A program made the translations under genes and the position numbers. Below, piece after piece: positions 32,823-41,089 of a DNA stretch of 54,547 nucleotides (positions within the stretch are counted from its first letter, which is position 1; each line of letters begins with the position of its first letter). The DNA is taken from NCBI GenBank assembly GCA_963972065.1, contig CAXAVJ010000014.1, positions 1-54,547 on the forward strand. Direction: 5' to 3'. Source of the stretch: UBA1479 sp963972065 (GTDB taxonomy: Bacteria; Pseudomonadota; Alphaproteobacteria; Rhodospirillales; Casp-alpha2). The notes beneath the pieces are model-generated. The model worked only from the letters and a program-made list of their open reading frames with translations, was not told the DNA's origin and did not search any database.

Positions 32823-34385
32823 CTATGCCGACATCGCCTCGGGCGCCTTTTTCTCCCGTTTGGCCAACAACTTGTTGAGCGCGGTCACATAAGCCTTCAC
32901 CGAGGCGACCATGGTGTCCGTATCGGCGGCCGCGCCCTGGGCCGTGCGTTCGCCGTCGTCGTCGAGCCTGACGGTCACTTCCGCCTGGGCGTCCGTGCCC
33001 TGGGTCACCGCATGGACCTGATACAATTGCAGGCGCGCACCATGGGGAAACAGGGTCTTGATACAGTTGAAGGCCGCGTCCACGGGCCCGTCGCCGGTGC
33101 CTTCGCAGGACTTCGCCTCACCGTCGATTTCCAGCTCCATCGCCGCCTTGGGCGGGCGGTGCACGGTGCCGCACTGGATTTCCAGGCTGGTCAGCTTGAT
33201 GCGGTCGTTGACCCGGGTGTCATCGTCGACCAGAGCCACCAGGTCTTCGTCGAACACGTCTTTCTTCAGATCGGCCAGGTCCTTGAAGCGCTTGAAGGCT
33301 TCGTTCAAGGCGTTGTCACCCAGCTTGTAGCCCATTTCCTCCAGCTTGGTCTTGAAGGCGTTGCGCCCGGAATGCTTGCCCAGGACGATCTTGGACTTGG
33401 TCAGGCCGACGCTTTCCGGAGTCATGATCTCATACGTCTGGGCGTTCTTCAGCATGCCGTCCTGGTGGATGCCCGATTCATGGGCGAAGGCATTGGCGCC
33501 GACGATGGCCTTGTTGGGCTGCACCGGGAAGCCGGTGACCGACGACACCATGCGCGACGCGCGGGTGATATGCGTGGCGTCGATATTGGTGGTGAACGGC
33601 ATGGCGTCCTGACGGGTCTTCAGCGCCATCACGACTTCTTCCATGGAGCAGTTGCCCGCCCGTTCGCCCAGCCCGTTGATGGTGCATTCGACCTGACGGG
33701 CCCCCGCGACCACGGCGGCCAGGGAATTGGCCACGGCCAATCCCAGGTCGTTGTGGCAATGGACCGAGAACACGGCCTGATCCGAATTGGGCACGGTCTC
33801 AATCAGGTTCCTGATCAAGGCCGCGTATTCCTCGGGCACGGCATAACCGACGGTATCCGGGATGTTGATGGTCGACGCCCCAGCCTTGATGGCGGCCTCG
33901 ACGCAACGGCACAGGAATTCGAACTCGGAGCGCGATCCGTCCTCGGCCGACCATTCGACATCGTCGATCAGGTTGCGGGCCATGCCCACGCTTTCGGTGA
34001 TGCGCTCCAGGACCTGTTCCGGCTCCATCTGCAGCTTGTACTGCATGTGCAGGGGGCTGGTGGCGATGAAGGTGTGGATGCGCCCGCGTTCGGCATGTTT
34101 GACGGCCGCCCCGGCGCGTTCGATATCCCCCCGGGTGGCGCGCGCCAGGCCGGCGATGGTCGAATTCTTGATGGTCTTGGCGATTTCCGAGACGGCCTCG
34201 AAATCACCTTCCGAGGCGATGGGGAAGCCGGCTTCGATGACGTCGACGCCCATGTCCTCCAGCACCTTGGCGATGCGGAGTTTCTCTTCCAGGTTCATGG
34301 ACGCCCCCGGCGACTGTTCGCCGTCGCGCAAGGTGGTGTCGAAGATGATGACCTGGTTGGGGTCGCGTTCGGTAACGATGGTCAT
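32823..34385 (-). CDS. leuA: 2-isopropylmalate synthase
   Basis: 520 residues. It condenses acetyl-CoA with 2-ketoisovalerate, the first committed step to leucine. The TIM barrel starts with IFDTTLRDGEQSPGASM (metal Asp and catalytic Arg/Glu), continues with HCHNDLGLAVANSLA, and is followed by the allosteric C-terminal domain that binds leucine (about 390-510). Length is normal for the long form. A leucine-rich leader peptide and attenuator lie upstream. ilvBNC is close by on the same strand. Confidence 0.97.
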   Translation of the reverse strand: MTIVTERDPNQVIIFDTTLRDGEQSPGASMNLEEKLRIAKVLEDMGVDVIEAGFPIASEGDFEAVSEIAKTIKNSTIAGLARATRGDIERAGAAVKHAERGRIHTFIATSPLHMQYKLQMEPEQVLERITESVGMARNLIDDVEWSAEDGSRSEFEFLCRCVEAAIKAGASTINIPDTVGYAVPEEYAALIRNLIETVPNSDQAVFSVHCHNDLGLAVANSLAAVVAGARQVECTINGLGERAGNCSMEEVVMALKTRQDAMPFTTNIDATHITRASRMVSSVTGFPVQPNKAIVGANAFAHESGIHQDGMLKNAQTYEIMTPESVGLTKSKIVLGKHSGRNAFKTKLEEMGYKLGDNALNEAFKRFKDLADLKKDVFDEDLVALVDDDTRVNDRIKLTSLEIQCGTVHRPPKAAMELEIDGEAKSCEGTGDGPVDAAFNCIKTLFPHGARLQLYQVHAVTQGTDAQAEVTVRLDDDGERTAQGAAADTDTMVASVKAYVTALNKLLAKREKKAPEAMSA

Positions 34386-34474
34386 TGGTCTGGTCCTTCC
34401 GAAATCTCTTTGGGCCGCCCTCGGATGGGATGGATAGGGTCCGGCCCGGCAAATAGGGTCGCTTGCTCGTCAAT

Positions 34475-34570
34475 CCCCTGAGCGTTCGCGGTCCCTTGGT
34501 CGGGATGGACTCGGTTTTTTTGGTTCAAAAAGCCGGAATGGTCCCTGGTATCCGCTGCGCCACTCAGGGG
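34475..34570 (-). promoter_or_regulatory. leuA attenuator region
   Basis: CCCCTGAG at 34570-34563 (containing the leader stop TGA) can pair perfectly with CTCAGGGG at 34482-34475. Between them is an AGCGGAT / ATTCCGGCT imperfect hairpin followed by TTTTT. A ribosome at the leader would block the first pairing, which is the logic of leucine attenuation. The exact switching pairs are inferred. Confidence 0.55.
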
Positions 34571-34704
34571 CGAATAAGTCGAAGCCCCAGAAGGTCGAGA
34601 TTGAGCAGGCTTAGCGGAAGAAGAATGCGCGCAGGCAGCGTCGCCGGGCCAGCATCGCTGCCCCCGGGAATTCGCCGTTCGATGGTCATGTCCTGCGTCT
34701 GCAT
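34564..34704 (-). CDS. leuL: Leucine-rich leader peptide of leuA
   Basis: 46 codons starting at ATG 34704 (or ATG 34689). Eleven of the last 24 residues are Leu (ILLPLSLLNLDLLGLRLIRP). Such a run makes translation depend on charged tRNA-Leu, as in leader peptides of attenuated leu operons. It starts 90 bp after a promoter-like TTGACA and ends in the first arm of the attenuator, 180 bp before leuA. Confidence 0.72.
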   Translation of the reverse strand: MQTQDMTIERRIPGGSDAGPATLPARILLPLSLLNLDLLGLRLIRP

Positions 34705-34773
34705 CGGTCTGTTCCAACCGCCTGTCGGTTCATCCGTCATTCCGGAAAGGATACGGGGACAGGCTTAACAGAG

Positions 34774-34803
34774 AATAAATGATGTTGGACACCGGTTTGT
34801 CAA
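34774..34803 (-). promoter_or_regulatory. leuL-leuA promoter
   Basis: Minus-strand TTGACA (34803-34798), an 18-bp spacer and TTTATT (34779-34774). The -35 box is perfect. It lies 70 bp upstream of the leader peptide. Confidence 0.55.
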
Positions 34804-34838
34804 GTGACGGGGGGCTTGAGGGCGGTTAACCTTCGCCC

Positions 34839-35690
34839 ATGACCACCTTCCCCGAAGTCCATTTCGCCGACGCCGATCCGGCCACGCTTCGCGTCTACCG
34901 CAACCTGATGACCGCCGCCGGGTCCGGTTCGCCCGCGTTGATCTTTCGCCATATGGCGACCTATCCGGGCCTGTTGGATTGGATCTGGGCCGCCGTCGGG
35001 CCGGATGTGGAGGCCGGATGGCCGGGCACGGCCGTATGGCGGATCGTTGCCGACCAGGGGGCCGTGCCCCTGCCCGCCTTCACACCGGACGACCTGACCA
35101 ATGCGGGCCTGGACGCCGAGGCGCGGGCGACCGTCGGCCATATGCTGACCAGCTACAACCGCATGAACCCGGTCAACCTGATCGCCGTGGGGGCCGCGCG
35201 GGCGCTGATCGCGGGCGACGACATGCCGCCGCCCACACAGCCCTTTTCCGAAGCCGCCGCCACGCCCCCGGCCCCGCCGCCGGACCTGCCCCGGCCGCTG
35301 AAACTGGCGGGCCTGGACGACGGCCCGCGGGAGACCATCACCCATATCTGCCGCACCATCCCCAAGGTCGAGATCGCCGGGGCGCCTGTGGACGTGACGC
35401 CGACCATGTACCTGCATTTCGCCCATTGGCCGGGTTTCATGGATCTGGTGGCCGGGCGGCTCGACCCGGCCCTGCCGGAGATCGATGCCGCCACCCATGC
35501 CTTCGCGGATGCGTGCAAACCCCTGATCGGCCAGTTGCTGGCCAAGGCCAAGGCGCGCAATCCGGGGCCGGTGCCGATGGCCGACCCCACGGCGCTGCTC
35601 CGGGTGATGGACATTTTCGCCTACGTCATCCCGCATATGGTGGTGGTGGGGGCGGCGCTGGAAGCGGCGCTTAAGCCGAAAACCGGCTAG
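34839..35690 (+). CDS. DehI-like halocarboxylic acid dehalogenase-family protein
   Basis: 283 residues, all-helical, with two related halves (YRNLMTAAGSGSPALIFRHMATYPGLLDWIW and THICRTIPKVEI...PTMYLHFAHWPGFMDLV), as expected for the DehI fold made of two repeats. A Pro-rich linker (PPPTQP..APPPDLP) joins them. True DehI enzymes remove halogen from 2-haloacids; whether this one does is unknown. It is divergent from leuA and 10 bp ahead of a membrane-protein gene. Confidence 0.62.
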   Translation: MTTFPEVHFADADPATLRVYRNLMTAAGSGSPALIFRHMATYPGLLDWIWAAVGPDVEAGWPGTAVWRIVADQGAVPLPAFTPDDLTNAGLDAEARATVGHMLTSYNRMNPVNLIAVGAARALIAGDDMPPPTQPFSEAAATPPAPPPDLPRPLKLAGLDDGPRETITHICRTIPKVEIAGAPVDVTPTMYLHFAHWPGFMDLVAGRLDPALPEIDAATHAFADACKPLIGQLLAKAKARNPGPVPMADPTALLRVMDIFAYVIPHMVVVGAALEAALKPKTG

Positions 35691-35699
35691 GATGCAGGG

Positions 35700-36080
35700 A
35701 TGACGAAACCCCGCATCGGCGGCCCCGCCGCCGTGGCCCTGTTTCTCGGCGCGTCCTGCGCCGTCCTGTTCGTTGGCCTCACGGTCAGCAAGGGGACGGA
35801 CGACTGGACATGGCTATCGCGGGCCGGCTCGTTGCTGGTGGTCCTGGGGATCGTGTTCGCCTATTTCAACATCGACGGCTTTATCGAACGCAGCATCCGC
35901 GGCGCGGTCCGGCGGCTGACCACGAAAAAGGCGCGCGACAATGCGGACCCTTCCAATTGGGTCGTCACTTGGCTGGCCGAAGATCCGGCGGAAATTCCGC
36001 GCAGGGTGAAAACCCTTGAGGTCGCGGTGATCGCCCTGGGCACCCTGATCTGGGGGTTCGGCGACCTGCTGGGACCATAA
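35700..36080 (+). CDS. Small membrane protein of unknown function
   Basis: 126 residues with three predicted membrane helices (about 9-28, 40-57 and 105-122) and a charged central loop. I do not recognise the family. It likely shares a transcript with the DehI-like gene and is followed by a strong terminator. Confidence 0.6.
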   Translation: MTKPRIGGPAAVALFLGASCAVLFVGLTVSKGTDDWTWLSRAGSLLVVLGIVFAYFNIDGFIERSIRGAVRRLTTKKARDNADPSNWVVTWLAEDPAEIPRRVKTLEVAVIALGTLIWGFGDLLGP

Positions 36081-36083
36081 GAA

Positions 36084-36109
36084 AAGGGGCGCCCGACAGA
36101 GCGCCCCTT
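36084..36109. terminator. Bidirectional terminator
   Basis: AAGGGGCGC-N8-GCGCCCCTT, followed by CGTCTTTAT on the plus strand and TTC on the minus. It separates the membrane-protein gene from the convergent ilvC. Confidence 0.8.
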
Positions 36110-36132
36110 CGTCTTTATCCGATGAACCGGAC

Positions 36133-37152
36133 TTACTTCTTGGTCGTGGCGACCAGCTTGTTCTCGGACAGCCAGGGCATCAGGCCGCGCAACTTGGCGC
36201 CCACTTCCTCGATCGGGTGTTCGCCCCACAGGCGGCGTTCGGCCTTGAACTGCGGCTGGCCGGCCTTGCATTCGAGCATCCAATCCTTGACGAATTTGCC
36301 GGTCTGGATGTCGGTCAGGACGTCCTTCATGCGCGCCTTGACGCCGGCGTCGATGACCCGCGGGCCGGAGACGTAGTCGCCCCATTCGGCCGTGTTGGAC
36401 ACGGAATAGCGCATGTCGGCGAGGCCGCCTTCGTAGATCAGGTCGACGATCAGTTTCACTTCGTGGCAGCACTCGAAATAGGCCATTTCCGGGGCGTAAC
36501 CGGCTTCGACCAGGGTTTCGTAACCGGCGCGGATCAGCGAAGTCAGACCGCCGCAAAGCACGGCCTGCTCACCGAACAGATCGGTTTCGCATTCTTCGCG
36601 GAAGGTGGTTTCGATGATGCCCGAACGGCCGGCACCCAGGCCCGAGGCATAGGACAGGGCGACTTCCAGGGCATTGCCGGATGCGTTCTGGTGAACGGCG
36701 ACGAGCGACGGCACACCGGCACCGCGCAGGTATTCGGAGCGCACGGTATGGCCCGGGCCCTTCGGCGCGATCATGAACACGTCCATGTCGGCGCGCGGCT
36801 CGATCAAACCGAAGTGCACGTTCAGACCATGGGCGAAGGCCAGCGCGGTGCCTTCGCGCATGTTGTCTTTCAGGTGGTCGTTGTAAAGATCGGCCTGACC
36901 TTCGTCCGGGGACAGGATCATGATGAGATCCGCCCATTTGGCCGCGTCGGCGGCGGTCATGACCTTGAAGCCGTCGCCTTCCGCCGTCTTGGCGCTGGCC
37001 GAACCGGGGCGCAGAGCCACGGCCACTTCCTTGACGCCCGAGTCCCGAAGGTTCAGCGCATGGGCGTGGCCCTGGCTGCCGTAGCCGACGATGGCCACCT
37101 TCTTGGATTTCACCAGGTTCACGTCGGCGTCGCGATCGTAATAGACACGCAT
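36133..37152 (-). CDS. ilvC: Ketol-acid reductoisomerase
   Basis: 339 residues, class I (short) form. The NADPH-binding loop GYGSQGHAHALNLRDSG, the central APKGPGHTVR and the acidic metal ligands in DLFGEQAVLCGG and ECCHEVKLIVDL are present. It converts acetolactate or acetohydroxybutyrate to the dihydroxy acids. It is the third gene of ilvB-ilvN-ilvC. Confidence 0.97.
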   Translation of the reverse strand: MRVYYDRDADVNLVKSKKVAIVGYGSQGHAHALNLRDSGVKEVAVALRPGSASAKTAEGDGFKVMTAADAAKWADLIMILSPDEGQADLYNDHLKDNMREGTALAFAHGLNVHFGLIEPRADMDVFMIAPKGPGHTVRSEYLRGAGVPSLVAVHQNASGNALEVALSYASGLGAGRSGIIETTFREECETDLFGEQAVLCGGLTSLIRAGYETLVEAGYAPEMAYFECCHEVKLIVDLIYEGGLADMRYSVSNTAEWGDYVSGPRVIDAGVKARMKDVLTDIQTGKFVKDWMLECKAGQPQFKAERRLWGEHPIEEVGAKLRGLMPWLSENKLVATTKK

Positions 37153-37210
37153 TTCTAAAATTCTCCGATCAGTCGTTTCAGTCGTTCTTGAGTGTTGTCA
37201 GGTGTTGGGT

Positions 37211-37726
37211 TCAGATGGGCTTGTTGCCGCGCGAGATGGCGGCCGCACCCGTGCGCGAGACCTCGGACAGGCCCAGCGGTTGCATCAATTCGATGAAGGC
37301 GTCGATCTTGGACGCGGCGCCGACAATTTCGAACACGAAGGAATTGTTGGAGCTGTCGACGGCGCGGGCGCGGAAGATATCGGCGATGCGCAAGGACTCG
37401 ACCCGCTTCTCGCCCTTGCCGACGACCTTGACCAGGGCCAGTTCGCGTTCCACATGGGCGCCCTCAAGCGTCAGGTCCGCGACCTTGTGGACCGGCACCA
37501 GGCGGCCCAGCTGCGCCTTGATCTGTTCGATGATCATCGGCGTGCCCGAGGTCACGACGGTAATCCGCGACTGGGCCTTGGCATGGTCGGTCTCGGCCAC
37601 GGTCAGGCTTTCGATGTTGTAGCCGCGCCCGGAAAACAGACCGATGACACGGGCCAGCACGCCCGGTTCGTTGTCGACCAGAACGGCGATGGTATGCCGG
37701 TTCACTTCCTTGGAAGGCTCGCTCAC
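37211..37726 (-). CDS. ilvN: Acetolactate synthase small subunit
   Basis: 171 residues. An N-terminal ACT domain (HTIAVLVDNEPGVLARVIGLFSGRGYNIESL) that binds valine, and a C-terminal domain with GAASKIDAFIELMQPLG. It regulates the large subunit encoded 110 bp upstream. Some groups call this gene ilvH. Confidence 0.95.
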   Translation of the reverse strand: MSEPSKEVNRHTIAVLVDNEPGVLARVIGLFSGRGYNIESLTVAETDHAKAQSRITVVTSGTPMIIEQIKAQLGRLVPVHKVADLTLEGAHVERELALVKVVGKGEKRVESLRIADIFRARAVDSSNNSFVFEIVGAASKIDAFIELMQPLGLSEVSRTGAAAISRGNKPI

Positions 37727-37835
37727 GTCTTGGGAACTCCCAGAAATCGCCGCCGCGGAAACGGCGGCGGCCCTTGTTTTAGCTGCGTTGTCCCGGTTGT
37801 CAACTCACGCTGTCATCCGGGCGCGGCGGGGTGAT

Positions 37836-39596
37836 TTAGACCAGCACCATGCCCTGTTCGGAAATCGGCTTCTCGGCCTTGTCGTTCGGGCCCAGAAGCA
37901 TCTCGTTATGGGCCGCGCCCGAGGGGATCATGGGGAAGCAGTTTTCCAACTTGTCGATGGCGATATCGGCGATCACGGGCCGATCGATCTCGATCATTTC
38001 CTTGATCACGTCGTCCAGCTGGCTCGCCTTGGTCGCGCGCAGGCCGACGGCATGGAAGCTTTCTGCCAGTTTCACGAAGTCGGGCAGGCTTTCCATGTAG
38101 CTTTCCGAATAGCGCCCGCCATGCAGCAGTTCCTGCCACTGGCGCACCATGCCCATGTATTCGTTGTTCAGGATGAACACCTTCACCGGCAGGCGGTACT
38201 GAACGATGGTCGACATTTCCTGAATGTTCATCAGGGTCGAGGCTTCGCCCGCGATATCGACGACCAGGGCATCCGGATGAGCCACCTGCACGCCCATGGC
38301 GGCCGGCAGGCCGTAGCCCATGGTGCCCAGCCCGCCGGAGGTCATCCAATGGTTCGGCTTGTCGAAGTTGTAGTACTGGGCCGCCCACATCTGGTGCTGG
38401 CCGACCTCGGTGGTGACGAAGGTCTCGCGCCCCTGGGTCAGCTCGAACAACCGCCGGATGGCGTGCTGCGGCTTGATGGTGTCGCCCTTCTGCTGGAACG
38501 CCAGGCACTTCTTCGCGCGCCATTGGTCGATCTGGCCCCACCATTTCTTCATGGCCCCCTGATCCTGCTTGGGCTTCAAGGCCTTCCACTTCTTGATCAT
38601 GTCGGTCAGCACGCTGGCCACGTCGCCGACGATCGGCACGTCCACGGGCACGTTCTTGTTGATCGACGACGGGTCGATGTCGATATGGACCTTCTTGGAC
38701 CCCGGCGAAAAGGCATCAAGCCGGCCGGTGATGCGGTCATCGAACCGCGCACCGACGCAGATCATGACGTCGCAGCCGTGCATGGCCAGGTTGGCTTCGT
38801 AGGTGCCGTGCATGCCGAGCATGCCGACGAACTGCTTGTCCGAGGCCGGATAGGCGCCCAGGCCCATCAGGGTCAGCGTGCAGGGTGCCCCCGACAGCTT
38901 GACCAGGTCCTGCAGCAGCTTGGACGCCTTGGGCCCGGAATTGATGACGCCGCCGCCGGCATAGATGATCGGCTTCTTGGCGCCGGCCAGCAGGCGCACG
39001 GCCTCGGCGATGGCGCTTTGGTCGCCCTTGACGCGGGGGCTGTATTTTTCGGCCGGCGCCGTGCCTGCTTCCTGATAGGCCCCCATGGCCATGATCACGT
39101 CCTTGGGCAGGTCGATGACGACCGGGCCCGGGCGGCCGGAACGCGCGACATGAAAAGCTTCGTGCACCACACCGGCCAGGTCGTTGACGTCCTTCACCAG
39201 GTAGTTGTGCTTGGTGCAGGGGCGCGTGATGCCGGTGGTATCGCATTCCTGAAAGGCGTCGTTGCCGATCAGATGCGTCGGCACCTGCCCGGTCAGGCAG
39301 ACGATGGGGATGGAATCCATCAGGGCGTCGGTCAGGCCGGTGACCGCGTTGGTGGCGCCGGGGCCCGAGGTCACCAGGACCACGCCGACCTTGCCGGTCG
39401 AGCGCGCATAGCCTTCGGCCGCGTGCACGGCGCCGCCTTCCTGACGGACCAGGATGTGGCGGATCTGGTTCTGTTTGAAAATGGCGTCGTAGAGCGGCAA
39501 TACGGCACCGCCCGGATATCCGAAGATTTCGGTGACGCCTTGCTCTTTCAGGGCCTCGATCACGATCTCGGCGCCCTGCATCTTCTTCCTGGCCAT
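37836..39596 (-). CDS. ilvB: Acetolactate synthase large subunit
   Basis: 586 residues, ThDP enzyme. It has the three expected domains: FGYPGGAVLPLYDAI with the catalytic Glu in VRQEGGAVHAAEGYAR, TSGPGATNAVTGL, a central FAD-binding domain, and the C-terminal ThDP domain. The metal-binding motif reads DIAGEAST where GDG/GDA is usual. It makes acetolactate for Val/Leu and acetohydroxybutyrate for Ile. Some databases use ilvI. Confidence 0.96.
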   Translation of the reverse strand: MARKKMQGAEIVIEALKEQGVTEIFGYPGGAVLPLYDAIFKQNQIRHILVRQEGGAVHAAEGYARSTGKVGVVLVTSGPGATNAVTGLTDALMDSIPIVCLTGQVPTHLIGNDAFQECDTTGITRPCTKHNYLVKDVNDLAGVVHEAFHVARSGRPGPVVIDLPKDVIMAMGAYQEAGTAPAEKYSPRVKGDQSAIAEAVRLLAGAKKPIIYAGGGVINSGPKASKLLQDLVKLSGAPCTLTLMGLGAYPASDKQFVGMLGMHGTYEANLAMHGCDVMICVGARFDDRITGRLDAFSPGSKKVHIDIDPSSINKNVPVDVPIVGDVASVLTDMIKKWKALKPKQDQGAMKKWWGQIDQWRAKKCLAFQQKGDTIKPQHAIRRLFELTQGRETFVTTEVGQHQMWAAQYYNFDKPNHWMTSGGLGTMGYGLPAAMGVQVAHPDALVVDIAGEASTLMNIQEMSTIVQYRLPVKVFILNNEYMGMVRQWQELLHGGRYSESYMESLPDFVKLAESFHAVGLRATKASQLDDVIKEMIEIDRPVIADIAIDKLENCFPMIPSGAAHNEMLLGPNDKAEKPISEQGMVLV

Positions 39597-39694
39597 CGTT
39601 CAGTCCTCTTGATCTCAGAATCCCAGTGGGGCCCCCTGCCGTCGGGCGCCCCATTTTCCCGGCTTGCGGCCGGTGGCACATCAGCGGATGCCAC

Positions 39695-39716
39695 AAAAAC
39701 CCCAGCGGAACCGGGG
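39695..39716 (-). terminator. Hairpin with T-run in the ilvB leader
   Basis: On the minus strand CCCC-N9-GGGG followed by TTTTT, about 100 bp before ilvB and just after a TTGACC box. It may attenuate ilvB. I found no leader peptide rich in branched-chain residues. Confidence 0.4.
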
Positions 39717-39773
39717 CCCGCCGGGGAGCCACGGAACTTAATGAAGGTGATTTAGGGGGTCAACCATTAAAAT

Positions 39774-39805
39774 GCAATAAACGGCAAGTTTTTTCCGCTT
39801 ATTGC
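39774..39805 (-). terminator. Hairpin after the response-regulator gene
   Basis: GCAATAAGCGG / CCGTTTATTGC on the minus strand, 11 pairs with one G-U and a 10-base loop. It lies 63 bp after the regulator stop in very AT-rich DNA and probably ends that transcript. Confidence 0.5.
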
Positions 39806-39867
39806 GAAATAATATTTCAAAATTTTTTCGCTGACCGGCGGAATTCCGCCACGCCTGATTACCACGC

Positions 39868-40920
39868 CTATTTGATCGTCTGAACGATCTGGCTGGCGCA
39901 GCGCAGAAAACGGACCCGGCTTTCCATCAGGTCGACGTATTTCTCCAATTCCTGACCCGACAGGATGACGCCCTTCTTCTGCAACTCGATGGGCTTTCCC
40001 GAGGCCTCCAGGTCCTGCACGTTCTTCAGGCGTTCGACCCAGGTTTCCAGGTATTCGCCCCAGTTTCCCCGGTGTACGAACCGCACATAACGCAGTATCC
40101 GCTTGATCGAATTGTTGTTCCAATGCTCGCTGACCGGCATTTCGCCGCAGGCCTCGACGATCTTTTGTTCCGGGGATCCGTCCGTAACCGGCCCGTCGCC
40201 ATCGCCGGCAGCCGCCACGCCGGCGCCGCCCGTGGCTTGCGATGCCGGCGCGGCATCCGTCAGCACGACGCTCGACCCGCCGGCCCGGGCCGCCGCGTTG
40301 GCCGCGGCCGCATCCGTTGCCGCCTGGGCGGCGGCGGTGGCCGTATTCGCGTTGCGCTGGACCTGAGCCGCGGACTGTTCGGCGCGCAGGGCTGCGGGGT
40401 CCTCGTCATCGGGAATCAGGAAAACCCCGCCCAGGACGATGACCAGGAAGGCCGCTGCGGGGCCCCAGGTCAGGGGCGAACGGTACCAGGGCGCCGCATC
40501 GGCGGCGGCCGGCTTGGGCAGATTGCGGGCGTTGGGGTCTTCCATGACCGGCGCCATGGTGCGGATGTTCTTGATCCGCAGCATCAGTTCCTTGGCGTCA
40601 AACGGCTTGGTCACGTAATCGACCTGCATCAGGCCGATGGCGTGGCGGCGGGTGTCCGTATCGGTCACGGCAGTCGCGAAAATGATCGGCAGGGTCGAGG
40701 TGCGGCGCAGGGTTCGCGCGAAATCGACGCCGTTGCCGTCAGGCAGCATGATATCCAGCACGATGACGTCGAAGTTTTTCCCGTCCAGAGCAGCGAACAT
40801 CTCGGCCCCGGTTTCGGCCTCGGTGACGTCGTAGTCCTCCGCCTCAAGAACAGCCTTGAGGAACGACCGGATCATGGGGTCGTCTTCGACGATCAGAATA
40901 TTGGGATTGGACTCGGACAC
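39868..40920 (-). CDS. Membrane-anchored response-regulator-like protein
   Basis: 350 residues. Residues 3-120 are a receiver (ILIVEDDP, Asp in VIVLDIMLP, FVTKPF-like YVTKPFD). A single membrane helix follows (WGPAAAFLVIVLGGVFLI, about 160-178), then a long Ala-rich stretch and a C-terminal domain with WNNNSIKRILRYVRF and GNWGEYLETW that I do not recognise. A receiver on the cytoplasmic side joined to a periplasmic or envelope domain is unusual. GTG 40920 is used because the longer frame up to 41058 starts in unrelated sequence. Confidence 0.75.
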   Translation of the reverse strand: MSESNPNILIVEDDPMIRSFLKAVLEAEDYDVTEAETGAEMFAALDGKNFDVIVLDIMLPDGNGVDFARTLRRTSTLPIIFATAVTDTDTRRHAIGLMQVDYVTKPFDAKELMLRIKNIRTMAPVMEDPNARNLPKPAAADAAPWYRSPLTWGPAAAFLVIVLGGVFLIPDDEDPAALRAEQSAAQVQRNANTATAAAQAATDAAAANAAARAGGSSVVLTDAAPASQATGGAGVAAAGDGDGPVTDGSPEQKIVEACGEMPVSEHWNNNSIKRILRYVRFVHRGNWGEYLETWVERLKNVQDLEASGKPIELQKKGVILSGQELEKYVDLMESRVRFLRCASQIVQTIK

Positions 40921-41089
40921 GCGACGCCGTTGGTTGTTGTGGTCAGTAGGGTCTTCTTGCTGCGGGTCCCCGGCACGCCCGTGTTCAGCAAGTTGGTGTG
41001 TAGAGGAAGGAGATGGCAAAAAAAAGACAATCTCTCCAAACAAGAGAATCTCCCCCAAGCCTTACACGTTCCTGACAGGATGAATTTTT

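Noticed and set aside
32721..34481. 586-codon plus-strand frame opposite leuA
   Set aside because: leuA on the minus strand has all family motifs; the plus frame is a codon-bias artefact.
41021..41083. Twenty-codon frame beginning MAKKRQ directly behind AGGAAGGAG
   Set aside because: The ribosome-site-like run touches the ATG with no spacer, and the peptide has no visible partner or conservation clue.
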